In this document: piece after piece, positions 1-11,795 of the stretch
Layout: each line of letters begins with the position of its first letter
Position numbering within the stretch: the stretch's first letter is position 1
NCBI GenBank assembly: GCA_022818135.1
Contig: JAFMSR010000019.1
Span: forward strand, 31,969,863-32,033,862
DNA length: 64,000 nt
Source: Saxidomus purpurata
Taxonomy: Eukaryota; Mollusca; Bivalvia; Venerida; Veneridae
Reading direction: 5' to 3'
Made by a program: the position numbers and the translations under genes
The notes under the pieces: generated by a model
Database searches by the model: none
What the model was told of the DNA's origin: nothing
Seen by the model: only the letters and a program-made list of their open reading frames with translations

Positions 1-494
1 TACAGCCTTATTTTATTATGAAATCTTGATATTTGATCGGCTAATCGAAATAGTTTTGCAAAGCAATGAAAAATGATTTTCCCGTCGACAAAAAATAAGC
101 AATGATGAATGAACACTTCAGTTTATTCGTAAATTTATTCAAAACGTCTTTTTAAGTTTTTAAATGAAATATATTTTGAATCGAAATTATCTTTTTATGA
201 TCATAAAACAGAATATTAATTGGGGAACTGTTCGCGCCATTGTCATGGGCAAACCAACATAAATGAGCGGATGCGCAGGCTGATCTTAATCTATACTGGT
301 CGCAAAACCCATTGTTGTTTTTCCATGACATGGCTCACGTACGCCTTTGTTACACTGAACCATGTAAAATCACAGTCTGTCTTCAATATGAATGAATCAC
401 AGTACTTTATTTTAACAATTATGGTCATCTATAAATAGTTTCAATCGACGATAGTTAGGACACCTATCATAACTGTTCAATATTGGTAATGTAA
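1..494. other. Intergenic, nothing recognised
   Basis: AT-rich sequence with only short random open frames. I see no repeat structure, splice-bounded exon or RNA gene. Confidence 0.5.
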
Positions 495-800
495 ACGAAT
501 GACGACTACCTTGACCCTGCCATCGCCGGTATTTCCTCTGTTACTTATTCAGCTTTATTCAGTAATTATTTCTTATTCGACTTTTCTCACCTTTTCACGA
601 CTGTTTGATATTTGAAATGTGATGGAATGATGACGACCTGGACCCTGTCATCGCTGGTATTTCTTCTCAATTTAATTATTCGACTTTGAAAGCGTTTGCC
701 TGGCCTTACAACTGCTTCATATTTGAAATGTGCAGGAATGAGGACGACCTGGAACCTGTCACCGCCATTATATCTTCTGTTACTTATTTGAGTTTGAATA
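495..800. repeat. Imperfect tandem repeat, about 112-128 bp x 3
   Basis: A block resembling ATGACGACCTGGACCCTGTC, followed by a CGCCGGTATTTC-like stretch, a TTACTTATTC stretch and a GATATTTGAAATGTG stretch, occurs near 497, 625 and 737. The copies differ by substitutions and small indels, so this is an old local duplication. The 800-1525 stretch that follows holds nothing I can identify. Confidence 0.6.
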
Positions 801-1525
801 CGGAAAAAGTAACCAGTTACTTATTGCTTATTCGAAAAAGGAAGAAAAAATAAGTAACCAACTTTGTAGTCGTGTTTAAAGCGTATACCGGTATTTCACT
901 GATTATAGCTTATATCGACAGCAACTAAAAAACTGGGTATTTTCTACCTAAAAGAGTCATTTATATAGTTAAATAACAATCATATTTAAAGTCCCAACTA
1001 CGCAGTATGTACGTGGCTTCTCTACTTTCGATTTTGGATTGAATATAATTTGTAACCACGTAATTAACCCAAGACGACCTTCCGTTATTATTTTAACAAA
1101 AAGAGAAGAAAAAACACGCAAGGTTTGATCGGTGTGCAGAGTATTAAATGACACCATCTGTAAAATTTAACAGGTATTATTCTACTGCAAAAATGGAAAA
1201 GTTTTTTTACCACATTAAATCCTTATTTCTTCTTAATGTTAATTATAATTTCAAGCAATGTAGACAATGTTACAATCCAGCTGTAATTTTGAAGGAAAAA
1301 TATATTTGACCATATGGTTTGAAACTGAAAAACCACATTCTTTTTACGACATTCAACATCAAGCGTTTACTAGAGTATGTAAAATCTATTGATATTCTGA
1401 AAAGGAAACGGTGCTATTTCTCAACTTAAAAAAAGCCTACAGAAATCAAATGTTAGTTTTTATCAGATCAGGAATAACTAATTGGGAAGTACTATTTAAC
1501 GCGGTCGCCCATTTACGTTTTAAAA

Positions 1526-1740
1526 GCACACCATGCTTTTGCAACATATTTGCCGTGTGCGTCTGTACTTGAAAATTGTAGGTCGACAATTTTCAACAAT
1601 TGTCACGAGCAAACATTACGCACGTGTAAAGGGATCAGCCGAATAAGAAAAATCAAGTGCACACTAGATTCATTCCCATTATCATGTCAAAATTCACGAA
1701 TGTTGTCGCTTTTGGATTAATCTGTGACTATTGGCAATGA
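1526..1740 (+). repeat. Dispersed repeat, copy A
   Basis: About 210 bp starting at ATGCTTTTGCAACATATTTG is repeated in the same orientation at 2703-2915 with roughly 90 percent identity by eye. The second copy is preceded by a phrase (AAGAGCTGTCCCTCATAAGT, then a stretch ending in GTGTCTCACAGTCTGTGTCC) that echoes the right end of the element at 22402-23042. Both copies may therefore be fragments of one bivalve repeat family. Confidence 0.75.
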
Positions 1741-2160
1741 ATCTTCTTTTTCTTGTAAGAGCACATAATATATAAATTTGCGTACAAGGATATCTAACTG
1801 ATACAATCACATGCATTTACAAAAAAAACAGACATGACGAATGTTGTTATCAATATTAATCAGGATATGTATGAAATAAAATGCATCGTTTTCTTGGGGT
1901 TTGCTAAGAGTGTACTTTCGCCTACGTAACCTTCCCAAAATAGAATGTGTCATTATTATTTAAACCGATCTGCACCTACTCATGTCTGCAATCTATCCAT
2001 AATTAATCAAAATGCATCATAACTCTTGCAATATCTTTATTTTCATCTATGTTAAGATGGTTTTAAAGTAATATTGAATTAGCTATGTTTTGCTGGTTTT
2101 GAGCTGTTAATTTAACTAAAGTTATAACTGAAGGCGAGTCATTATGGCAAGCCAATTTAC

Positions 2161-2460
2161 TATTTAATAAAAAAGAGATTATTTTCTTATTATAACAAAG
2201 GGGATATATTTATTAAATTAAAAAATATCTCTGTAAATAAGGAGATGTCTATCATAAAGATATCTAATTTTTTAAAAGATATTTCACAATACTAAAGAGA
2301 TATCTCTCAGTGTAGTAGATATATCTCTTAACCGTAAAGAGATATCTCTCCAACATCAAAAGATATCTATGAAACGAGTCATCTATTTAAAATACAGATG
2401 ATATGTCTTAACTTTAGAGAGATATGTCTGTAACTGTGAGAGATATCTCTCAAATGATGT
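2161..2460. repeat. Cluster of palindromic AGAGATATCTCT motifs
   Basis: The 12-bp perfect palindrome AGAGATATCTCT occurs three times (near 2287, 2336 and 2438). Many one- or two-base variants such as AGATATATCTCT and AGAGATATGTCT are spaced about 20-30 bp apart in unrelated AT-rich sequence. It is not a simple head-to-tail microsatellite. No flanking gene suggests a regulatory target. Confidence 0.65.
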
Positions 2461-2639
2461 TAAAGACTCAGTAGCACAATTAAATGTAACTTATTTTACC
2501 AAGAAAGATGTCTTACCAGCGGAAATGACCTTTATTTGTACTAAAAACATTTCCAATTCGCATTTTATTAATCGTAAGTACATGTTTAAAATATAGGGCA
2601 GTATTTTTTCAATGATATTTCAAAACAAGAGCTGTCCCT

Positions 2640-2915
2640 CATAAGTGACGAATGCCTCCAAAGAGGTGTCTCACAGTCTGTGTCCTGATGGAACCAGTCC
2701 TTGCGCATGCTTTTGCAACATATTTGCCGTGTGCGTCTGTACCTGAAAATTGTAGGTCTACAATTTTTAACAATTGTCACGAGCAAATATTACGCACGTG
2801 TAAAGGAATCAGCCGAATAAGAAACATCAAGTGCACACTAGATTCATTTCCATTATCATGTCAAAATTCACGAATGTTATAGCTTTTGGATTAATATGTG
2901 ACTATTGTCAACAAT
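2640..2915 (+). repeat. Dispersed repeat, copy B
   Basis: Second copy of the repeat at 1526-1740, with about 60 bp of extra 5' sequence (GAGCTGTCCCTCATAAGTGA onwards). The matching part starts at 2703. The open frames here are accidental. Confidence 0.7.
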
Positions 2916-3012
2916 TACTTCAATGAATTCTATTTTCTACATCCGTTATTTTACATTAAACTCCTTAATGACTGAACATGTGACTGTAATGAAGAAGTGC
3001 TCTCTAGTTAAA

Positions 3013-3043
3013 TCATTATTATCATTATTATTATTATTATTAC

Positions 3044-3100
<57 letters not shown>

Positions 3101-3103
3101 CAT
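3013..3103. repeat. (ATT)n microsatellite
   Basis: About 29 trinucleotide units, nearly pure, with single ATC and ACT interruptions. The leucine-rich open frame across it is a by-product of the repeat. Confidence 0.95.
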
Positions 3104-3535
3104 TAATTGCGAGTAATGTGAATGATACTGCTGAATGTTCTTTATCTTCTTCATGAAATGGTAAAATTTAAGCAGAAGATTTTACGCACAAAAGTAACAT
3201 CTCCCTTAGGCAATATTCAAGTACAATCGATAATCAATGATTTATGACCCTGTCCGTTATTTACGGATATTACCGAACCGTAGTTGTTTCCGTTAACTTC
3301 TAATCCCCAATACTTATCGATTGTCAGCTGATATAGCGGTTGGCACTTTTTCTGCCGTATGAATTTCTCTGATATCAGTTCGTTTTGATTAAAAAAATGA
3401 TTATTTTCTGGTCGTTCATGAACGGTGTTGTTTATAAATGCAATCCTCTGTACTGATGTAGGTAAAGAATTACCCATAGGCGTGTCACTTTGAGCGCGTT
3501 TTGATCGACCGCTTATTTTAATTAAAGTAATACAT

Positions 3536-3602
3536 ATCGAGGACTGAGCGCGAAAAGGTTGTTACTCTATATTTTACAACTGCTTTGCGCTCAGCCCTCG
3601 AT
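3536..3602. repeat. Short foldback element, GAGGG..TGA family, copy 1
   Basis: The arms ATCGAGGACTGAGCGC and GCGCTCAGCCCTCGAT are inverted repeats with one mismatch, 67 bp end to end. Two longer relatives lie at 9535-9612 and 46487-46569, sharing TCGAGGG followed by a TTGACC-like core. It is probably a miniature inverted-repeat transposable element (MITE). Confidence 0.7.
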
Positions 3603-3731
3603 TAACTGCGTAGTAAGAAAATTAAAACAGATCACTTTAGTGTCATATTGCTGTATCTATCGAACGTTTAAGAAGAATTTATTTCTAAACATTTACTCAA
3701 TTCCTTTTTAAGATAAACAGTAACAGTTTTT

Positions 3732-4455
3732 GTGTCGCCCTTTCGGAGAAAAGGCGATACATAGGGATCGCACTGTCCGTCCCGTCCGTCCGTCACACAA
3801 ACTTAACGTTGGCTATAACTTTGCAATTTCTTCTTAAGATTTCTTCATCAAACTTTACAATTGTATTGCTTATGATGCCGCCAAATTTAAGGTCAAGGTC
3901 ATATTTTACAGAGCTATGCCCCTTTTCGTACTTAGATTTTGGCACGAAAACTTAACGTTGGCTATAACTTTGCCATTTCTTAAGATCATTTCATCTAACT
4001 TTCAAATTGCATTGCTCATGACACAAGGGTCATAATGCCGCTAAATTATGCACGTCAAGGTCATTTTTGACAGAGTTATGCCCCTATTTATACTTAGATT
4101 TTTGCTATAACTTTGCCATTTCTTCTTAAGATTTTTTCATCAAACTTTCAAATTGTATTGCTTATGTCAAAAGGGTTGTGATGCCACCAAATTTTGTAGG
4201 TCAATGTCATATTTGACAGAATTATGCCCCTTTTTGTACTTAGATTTTGTCACGAAAACTTAATTTTGACTATAACTTTGCTATTTCTTATGATTTCTTC
4301 ATCAAACTTTCAAATTGCATTGCTTATGACATAAGCCTCATGATGCCGCCAATTTTGTTGGTCAAGGTCATATTTGACAGAGTTATGCCCCTTTTTGTAC
4401 TTAGATTTTGTCACAAAATTATTGGTAATTCTGACAAAGCGTAAGAGGGCGACAC
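3732..4455. mobile_element. Non-autonomous element with 10-bp terminal inverted repeat and internal tandem units
   Basis: The ends are GTGTCGCCCT (3732-3741) and AGGGCGACAC (4446-4455), a perfect inverted repeat. Inside are about four imperfect units of 140-180 bp. Each runs through CTATAACTTTGCCATTTCTT, a TCATCAAACTTTCAAATT stretch, GGTCAAGGTCATATTTGACA and TATGCCCCTTTTTGTACTTA. No transposase frame is present. The structure matches other tandem-unit elements in this window. Mobility is inferred from the termini only. Confidence 0.75.
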
Positions 4456-4851
4456 GAGTGTTCTTCTGAACACCATCTAGTTTATCTTTGAAACCAATCA
4501 CACCAACAGGTAAACTGTTGATCACTTGTGTTGCTTTCTGTAAATATGAGCTGCGTTCAATCTGAAGGATTATTTTAGAATTGATGGGTAGTTCGGTTTT
4601 TAAAGTAGCGGTTTCTTGTAAAACAATGGGTACAGTACATTGTTCTTCAATTATATACTTTAAGCGAGAACGTTACAAAGCGAGATTATTCTTTAAAACG
4701 AACCACGTTATAGTTCTTCCTCTGCTTTAAGACAATGTACCACAGAAGACGGGTGCACAGTTTTACTAGACCCTTATTTATAGGCGGAACACTTTTGTGT
4801 AATTTAGTGATGTATGTGATGAAATGAGAAATAGTTTTAACTAGATATAAT

Positions 4852-5329
4852 ATACTAAACGAAACTTCTAAAGCACCACCTGCCTTTTTTCTTCTTCATT
4901 TAATTATCGACCCTTCCAACATCTGGCATCTTATTTCTAGCTATCAATGCCCAAAAGCTATTTATGTATTGCATTTATGAATACAGTGGGTAGATTCTTC
5001 CATAAGATGAATTTCAAAATGATCGAGTGAAACTAATTTTATATGGAAGAGAATGTTAAGAGTGGGTTTCCCAAGGAAGTGCATCAAGGCAATAACCCAT
5101 GTTAAGTCTACGGAGGTTGAAACGTTACATTAAAAATATCTGCCATATAATTTGAACCACTCGATCATTTTGAAATACAACGGATGTATCATTCCAGTGA
5201 TTTCATAAATGCAAAGCATGATAGCTTTTGTGCACTGTTATCTAAAATTAAGCTGGTATATATTGGAAGGGTTGAAAATGTAATAAAGAAGGAAAAGGGC
5301 ATGTGGTGCGTTAGAAGTTTCGTTTAGTA
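4852..5329. mobile_element. Large foldback (palindromic) element, about 478 bp
   Basis: The left arm begins ATACTAAACGAAACTTCTAA and the right arm ends TTAGAAGTTTCGTTTAGTAT. The inverted similarity continues inwards for about 170 bp per arm, down to GATCGAGTG / CACTCGATC, with mismatches and small indels. The spacer is about 120 bp and there is no coding potential. It is consistent with a foldback MITE. Confidence 0.8.
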
Positions 5330-7619
5330 TTCAATACCATAAGGCTGTTCTCTGTTCAACTGAATTATGTAAATTTTGTTCAATTGTTTGCTGGCTGGTA
5401 TCTGACAAACACATGCTTTAACACGCAAACTATATTTTTCATATGCTTTATAGTTTATATATAGAAAAAATACAAACCACAAGTTCCCTTCCGTGTCATT
5501 GAATTCTTTATGTTAATTCATGTGTCATTTCAAAACGTATGCTTTCGTTTTGAATGGCACGAAGACGCTTGAAGCCATGTGTTTTGGGTTTTTGGAGATG
5601 TTTGCAGTTTTAAGTTGTTTTTATAGTAAACTCCGTCGTTGAGGCGACCGAAAAAGGAATAACCGATTTTCTCGCAGACCTGATTATCAGTAAACAAGAG
5701 TCTATTTAAAACCGAGATTCAATTCTGGCCATTGGATATTAGGATCAACTCAAATTTGTTATGTTGGACTTTATCCAATAAAGGATATAATGTGTAACTC
5801 ACTAAATATCCAATTGTTCCCTACGCATCTTAACACAATGCAGAACAATTGGAACATTACTCGGACTTTTCCGTAGAGCATTCGGTCTTCTCCGTATATC
5901 ATTCGGTCTTCTCTGTTGTGTAATGATCTGATAGGTTTCAGATTTGTTAAGTTTTCTTCTTTCAAATATGTCCAGTTGATATCTTGTTTGTAGTAAGATT
6001 TAACATTACAAAGCAACATTTCTGCGATGGACACGCCAATCTTTCAAAGTGGTGCTCAGTTGAAATCTACATGCTGAAGACAGATATGTAAACTGATCAT
6101 GAACTGCGCTGCAGTGCAAAGGCAGAGCCATTTGCTGCCAGGATATGTTATCTGTATATAAAAAGTTATATTGACTTCACAGTGCATGTTTATGTTTCAT
6201 CAAGCACTGAATACAAATAAGAAATTAATTCAACAGATGGACATTTTATCTATCTTTTTTCAAAAACGCATCATCTTGTTTTTAGGTTATATGTGTGTTA
6301 AGCTGCGTCTATATTTTGCTGATCTATTCACTTTATAAACAAGATAGACATATTACACAACCAATAGATCGTCGGCCAGTTGATTGGATACCGTATAACA
6401 AAAGGTAGGTGAATAATTATCCCCCTCCTATACAATTGCGACCAAACGTCTGCTGTTGCAATTTCTAATTTATAGCTGATTCATTGTGACTGTATGGTAG
6501 TATATCATAAAAAGATATGCAACGCTGTACATCAAACTAAAGGGATAAAGGGAACACTTTCATGTGTTCATTACAAGTTTAGAGATATAAGAAAAATTGA
6601 GAACGGCGTGTCACGTGTAACAAAAGCTTGTGATTGACATGGTCTGCTTATTAAAGAAGCATGGACATTGCGTCAAAGGTTGTTATTTTGTGTATATAAT
6701 ATGATCAAGATAAATTCTAGGACTAAATTGTACAAAAACATGTTTATGTGTCACAACTCTCCAAATGTTTTTAAACAAGCCTGGTCTTGATCGGAATGCC
6801 TTGACTACTATCTTACAGAAATGGTAAGTTGAGAAAAAGTGGCAAAGTCCAAATTCAAGCAAGATTTGATGAAATCAGTTCCAACATTTTTTGGTGAATG
6901 CGTTCTATATGCAGCGTATTAATCATCCGGCGAAAACAGATGCTTTTGATTGATCAGAATGTAGGTCAAGTTATTGTCGAGATCAGATATAAAATATAAT
7001 TTAAGGATAATTGTTAGTTTCGGTGTAATATCACGTTTTGATTTCACCAATTGGGCACTAAATGTGATATGTTCACGAGTAGCGCAGCCTTTTTTTGTGG
7101 TATTCACGAGTTAAATTAACGTAATAGCACATCGATACCAACAATTGTTGTGTTTATCTCTTGTTTTAAGCTCTACTTTTGTTGAGTTTGTTTCAATTAA
7201 ACGTCGAAAACCGCTAAAAACTTTATCAGAAAGCATGGTACAAATGACGTCACTTTAACGACGTCATCGTCGTTTGGTATCCGGTATTCATTGCGCTCGG
7301 TATACGTTTGACGTCAATCCGGGTCGAAGATTTTTATATTGTCATTTCTTTGAAACAGTGAAATATCAATTTCATTTCACTAATATATTTCAGTATTTCA
7401 CTGAAAAGCATAAAATAAGCGTAACTTTTTTAATCATTGTCCGTATAACTTACGTTCATGTATATCAGGCGGTAAAAAGTAGTTGTAGTATAATGAAGAT
7501 ATACCCGTCTGCCGGTCAATGATTGGTTTCTCTAATACAGGAGCGATTTTTAAGCTTTATCACAACATAACTACATGTAAGAGACTCTTTGCTATATACA
7601 CTGGAGTTGTAATTTTCAG
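5330..7619. other. Long stretch without recognised gene
   Basis: Mostly AT-rich with short unremarkable frames. Near 7243-7268 there are two CRE-like TGACGTCA-type cores (TGACGTCACT and GACGTCATCG). The 5' exon(s) of the NXPE-like gene, including any signal anchor, should lie here or further upstream, but I could not identify them. A frame open from an ATG at 7519 runs into exon 7620-7810 and could be an alternative start. Confidence 0.4.
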
Positions 7620-10600
7620 GTACGAGGCAAAACACTATAAAGGCAAAGAACAACACGTTCAGAAACCAGACAAAGGAATTGAATCATATAATGCCGTAAT
7701 TCATTATCGTTTAAATGAAGTCATAAGTGAAAGAGAAGCCCTAATGTATGAGCCATGCAAAGATGCTAACCTTGCTGCTAATTCGGAAATGTCTACTTTA
7801 AAACTATCAGGTAGGTGTAATAACACAATGCTTAGAACTAGACCTATGTCCGGCTCCGTAGTCGCGTGCTTAAATTATCTGCCTTCGACGCCTCTGTAAC
7901 CTCTTATAGATTGAGGGCCGTGGGTTCGAGTAGTTCTAACGACTACTAGTATATCCTTTTTATGAGAGAAATTTGATAGTTTCTCAAAGGGGAAAAACTC
8001 CTAGAACTGATCCTTTCCATGAATAATGGTAAGGTAAACTTCACACCTGTCAACATGACAGTTGAAATGAGCGTAAAACTCCTAGAAACTATACGGGAGA
8101 TTCAATACAAAATAAGGCATGCAACAGTGATTGATTCTGCACACAAAAAAATGATTTAAAGGGCGAAAAAAACCCAGCTATGGTTCTTGCATTCGTATGT
8201 CTACATGTGCTATAGATTCACTGTAGAATAGTTTTAGAATTATGGTATACGGACGACAACTTTTATCGAATACTTAAGTCGTTCAAAATGTCTTATAATT
8301 TGTAAAGACTTTTAAACATCTAGATTAAGGATTCATTTGATAATTCATAGGTTCCTATGATAGAATATATTCTATTGGGGAAAAGATATACGTGATGGCT
8401 ACACTATTCGATTCATACGGAAGAAAGAAAACTTCTGGTGGTGACCAATTACGAGCTACGATATCAAATATATTTCTAAATGCATCTGCCCCTGGAGTCG
8501 TCTTTGACCACGGGAATGGATCGTACACCATTATTTTTGAAGCATTGTGGAGCGGATCTGCTCTAATCAGAGTAACTATAGCGTACACAAGGGAGGCAAT
8601 AACCGCATTATATCGCATGATGGTCGAAGTAAGTATGTTTATATATTGAGTATTATGTTGACAAAATATGTAGTAACTGAACTTTTAAAATAAACCTAAA
8701 GATTGTTTGAGGGCTTAGAGCATTTAACCTACATGAGAAATAAGCACCATTCTCTCTCTGTCTTCGAAACCATATAAGAACAATTATTATGGATAGATAT
8801 ATCTTGTTATTCCCCTTAAGCCTCCTCAAAGAAGTTGGGGGGGGGGGGGGTATCATACTTTGCAGCTGTAGGTCAGTAGGATGGTGAGTAGATCTTTGCT
8901 TTCCGCTCGATAACTTGAGACGGCTTTCAAAAAAGCTTTAAGTGGTAATTGACAGTAGATATATCCTATTCATTTTGAGGTCACTAGACCAAAGGTCAAT
9001 GTCACAATGACCTCGCGTTTACAAACGGTATCCGCTTAATAACTTGAGAAGCTTTGACATCGAGGTCTTAACTTTGGTAAGGACATTGGCCATGGACAGT
9101 TAATGAACACTATTTATTTAGCAGGTACGGGATCAAAGGTCAGTGACCTCGCGTTAAGATACGGTTTCCGCTCAATAAGTGGAGAAGGTTTTGACCTGGA
9201 GGTCTTAAACTTGATAGGGACCTTGGTTATGGGCAGTTGATGCACCCTATTGATTTTGGGACCATGGGATCTCAGTGACATTGGGTTAAAAAAACTGTTT
9301 AAGCTTAATAACTAATCAACCCTTTGAACTAGTGTCTTAAAACTTGCTAGGATTATTTTTATGCGAAATTAATGACACCTCTTGATCTCTAATGACTTCT
9401 GGGTCACTAGAGCATCAGCAATTTCTAGCGTTGCAGTTACTTAGGGAGCATAATGTGTTTCACAAACATCTCTTGTTACAGTTTTCTCTGCTTTCCGATA
9501 CAAACCAAGATTTATTGATTCAGTATCTGTAATATATCGAGGGATGACCGCAAAACTGTTGTAAGTCCTTCTTTATCTTTTATCAGTTACAGCAGTTTTA
9601 CGGTCAACCCTATATATACTCATACATAGAATCACGAACATGTGTTCTTTTCCTCTAACTGTGCCTTTCTTTACGTTCATGTCGCTTCTATCTTTCGATT
9701 TAAAAAGCAAATAGTACGGTGAGAAATATTTTTCATACAAATAAAGGCCAATTTAGCTTGTAAGACATCTTTTTCGGTAATATCAGTTATTATACTATTT
9801 AAGACTAAGTGACACTAATTAAGACTTTAACTATCTTTATTATCGATTTCTCTTAAAAAGGGGGAGTGTTTTAGAAATATTTTGGCCCAGTACAAGAAAG
9901 GGAACGTCGAAGAAGAGGCTGTATGTCATACCGACCACAAACGATTACTAAGACTCTTCAAATACAAAGCTGTGTGTAATTTCTCGGCATTGATTTCTGG
10001 CATGCCGTGGTTTTGCGGCAAACCACAAGATAGACGAATAGAATGTAGAGACTGGAGATTCGTCAAATTTCAGATACCGGAATTACATGATACCGTAAGC
10101 GAGTGTGAAAACGAACTTTTAGCCCGATCAAAGTAAGTTACTGTGTCCTTGATTTAAGTGATTTTGTCGACATAATTTAAGAAGTCTGACATAGAAAAAG
10201 AGTTGGCTTTACGTCTCAAAATTGTGAAATCTTGATTTTTTCAATAGTTTACTTAGATCATTTGAAGTACTTAGTTGTAAACGTTATACATGCTTCTGAA
10301 AAGTATTAAGATAGAATGAGCAGTATGAATTATAACTGGTAGAAGTGTTTGCTACACAACCTACATCGCAAAGTAAATATTGCCGATCTCTTTGAATTCG
10401 GATGTCTGCTAGATCATATCGATAAAGTTTATCGCGCAAACATCGTTTTGTAAGGTACTTAAACCTTTATAATCATTTCAGACACCATCAGGCTATTTCC
10501 GAAACCATAACTGTCACGGCCAGAAGCTATACGCCAAACGACGGGAAAATCCGCAAATATTATCAACCAAGTGTTCCATGTATAAAATATAATGTTACTA

Positions 10601-11506
10601 AACTGTGGTTTAGGAAGTTTACTACGGGTTTTTACTACAATGGAAAATGGAGGCTCAGGCATTGTAAAGGTAATGTAAGTTGATCTTTTGATGTAAACTG
10701 GTTACGCCGTTGATATCGTTGAAGTTACATTGATATATTTCTTTACACAATGGCAGAGTCTGTTTACGTAAATACTTTTTTATGTTAATTTTCGCACATA
10801 TATTTTAATGACAATAAAAATATTCCTATTTTTAGAATTCCATGACTTTAACTTCGATGAATGCTTGATGAATAAAAGGCTGTACCTTTTTGGAGACTCA
10901 ACTGTAAGACAGTGGTACGAAGTGATGCTGAATCGCTACAACTGCATACAGTTTACAGAAAAGTGGGCATACAAAAAATGGAAAAGGCCCTCGGGCTGTA
11001 AATGCGCCAGCAATAACTTGACGGTATCACTCGCCATTCACAGTCAACCATTCTATACTAGTCAAAATTGGAGTGACAAAACATATACTTTGGTTTCCGT
11101 GCCAAGTCGTTTGGAGAAAATTAAAACAGACGAAGACGCCATTATATTAATACATATATTCTTGCATACTTTACCATTTCATCATAAGTATTTTAGTTTA
11201 AAGATGAAAAAGATCCGTGACAGTATAGAGAAACTACTTCAGAGGAATAAGAAGGTGAAAGTTTTCATCAAAATGCCGCACACGTTTACACTAACAAATA
11301 CGTTAATAAGAAGAAATACTGATTTCTTTGGGTTCGTGTTCACACGAATCATAGTAATTACATTTAAAGGTCTGTACCATACCAGAAGAGTAGTGCCACT
11401 AGATAACAAGGATGCAACGCTGTCCATTAACTCTGGACCTGCTCACCCGAATAGAGGCATAGTCGAATCTATGGTCAATCAGATGTTTAGTTATATATGT
11501 GAATAA
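7620..11506 (+). CDS. NXPE family protein (filamin-like domain plus PC-esterase domain), 5' end not identified
   Basis: Five GT-AG exons join in phase: 7620-7810, 8351-8628, 9891-10132, 10482-10669 and 10836-11506 (TAA stop), giving about 524 residues. Exon 2 encodes the filamin/Ig-like part typical of NXPE proteins, with YSIGEKIYV, DSYGRKKTSGGD and GNGSYTIIFEALWSG. Exon 3 has the Cys-rich linker with MPWFCGKP. Exon 5 carries the PC-esterase block GDSTVRQW (Ser nucleophile motif). It ends with DNKDATLS and AHPN, which align with the D..D and HPP blocks of the family, before the terminal YIC-like ending (YICE). The family is secreted or type II membrane-anchored in animals; substrates are poorly known. 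The exon 3 acceptor is placed at CCCAG|TAC because only this site keeps phase with exon 2. Intron 2 is full of repeats. Family assignment is strong; the N-terminus is missing. Confidence 0.85.
7848..8060 (+). mobile_element. tRNA-derived SINE-like sequence in NXPE intron 1
   Basis: An A-box-like GGCTCCGTAGTCGCGTGC (about 7850) is followed by a B-box-like GGGTTCGAG (7922). The spacing and the TGCC..CTCT.. layout resemble the common bivalve tRNA-type SINE head. The head does not fold obviously into an intact tRNA, and the body down to about 8060 is ill-defined. Confidence 0.5.
8837..8850. repeat. Poly-G run
   Basis: Fourteen consecutive G in NXPE intron 2. The length is likely to be unreliable in the assembly. 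Confidence 0.9.
8880..9480. repeat. Degenerate tandem units in NXPE intron 2
   Basis: About four units of 130-170 bp share TTTCCGCTCAATAACTTGAG, a GGAGGTCTTAAACTTGGTA-like part, and GACCAAAGGTCAATGTCAC followed by GACCTCGCGTT. The style is the same as the other AAGGTCA-containing tandem-unit elements in the window, though no terminal inverted repeat was found here. Confidence 0.65.
9535..9612. repeat. Short foldback element, GAGGG..TGACC family, copy 2
   Basis: The arms ATATCGAGGGATGACCGCAA and the inverse of CAGTTTTACGGTCAACCCTA flank a loop of about 30 bp. It lies inside NXPE intron 2. Confidence 0.7.
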
Positions 11507-11795
11507 GCGTTCGCGTTTATTTTCCTAAGTATGCACATGCGCACTGATTTATGGAGACACGTTTGATATATATATGATTTAGTTATATCCGCCTGACATA
11601 TTGTGTGAATTAACAACATTATTCATTTGCTATTTTTGAATAACTAAGATACCTATCTGCGTGTTTATTCGTGTATGTTATGTAAATACACACTGGCATT
11701 GTAATGTATCTGTTTCTACGTGAATAACGATTGCTTTATATTATGTGAATAAACGTATTTTTTGTGTGTATTTTTTAAGTACGAATAACCAAGGA
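11507..11795 (+). promoter_or_regulatory. NXPE 3' UTR with polyadenylation signal
   Basis: Downstream of the TAA there is an AATAAA hexamer at 11748-11753 followed by a T/GT-rich tract, a plausible cleavage region. This gives a 3' UTR of roughly 270 bp. A second AATAAA at about 11802 lies inside the adjoining SINE tail. Confidence 0.5.

Noticed and set aside
2905..3156. Leucine-rich frame resembling a signal peptide
   Set aside because: Translation of the ATT microsatellite.
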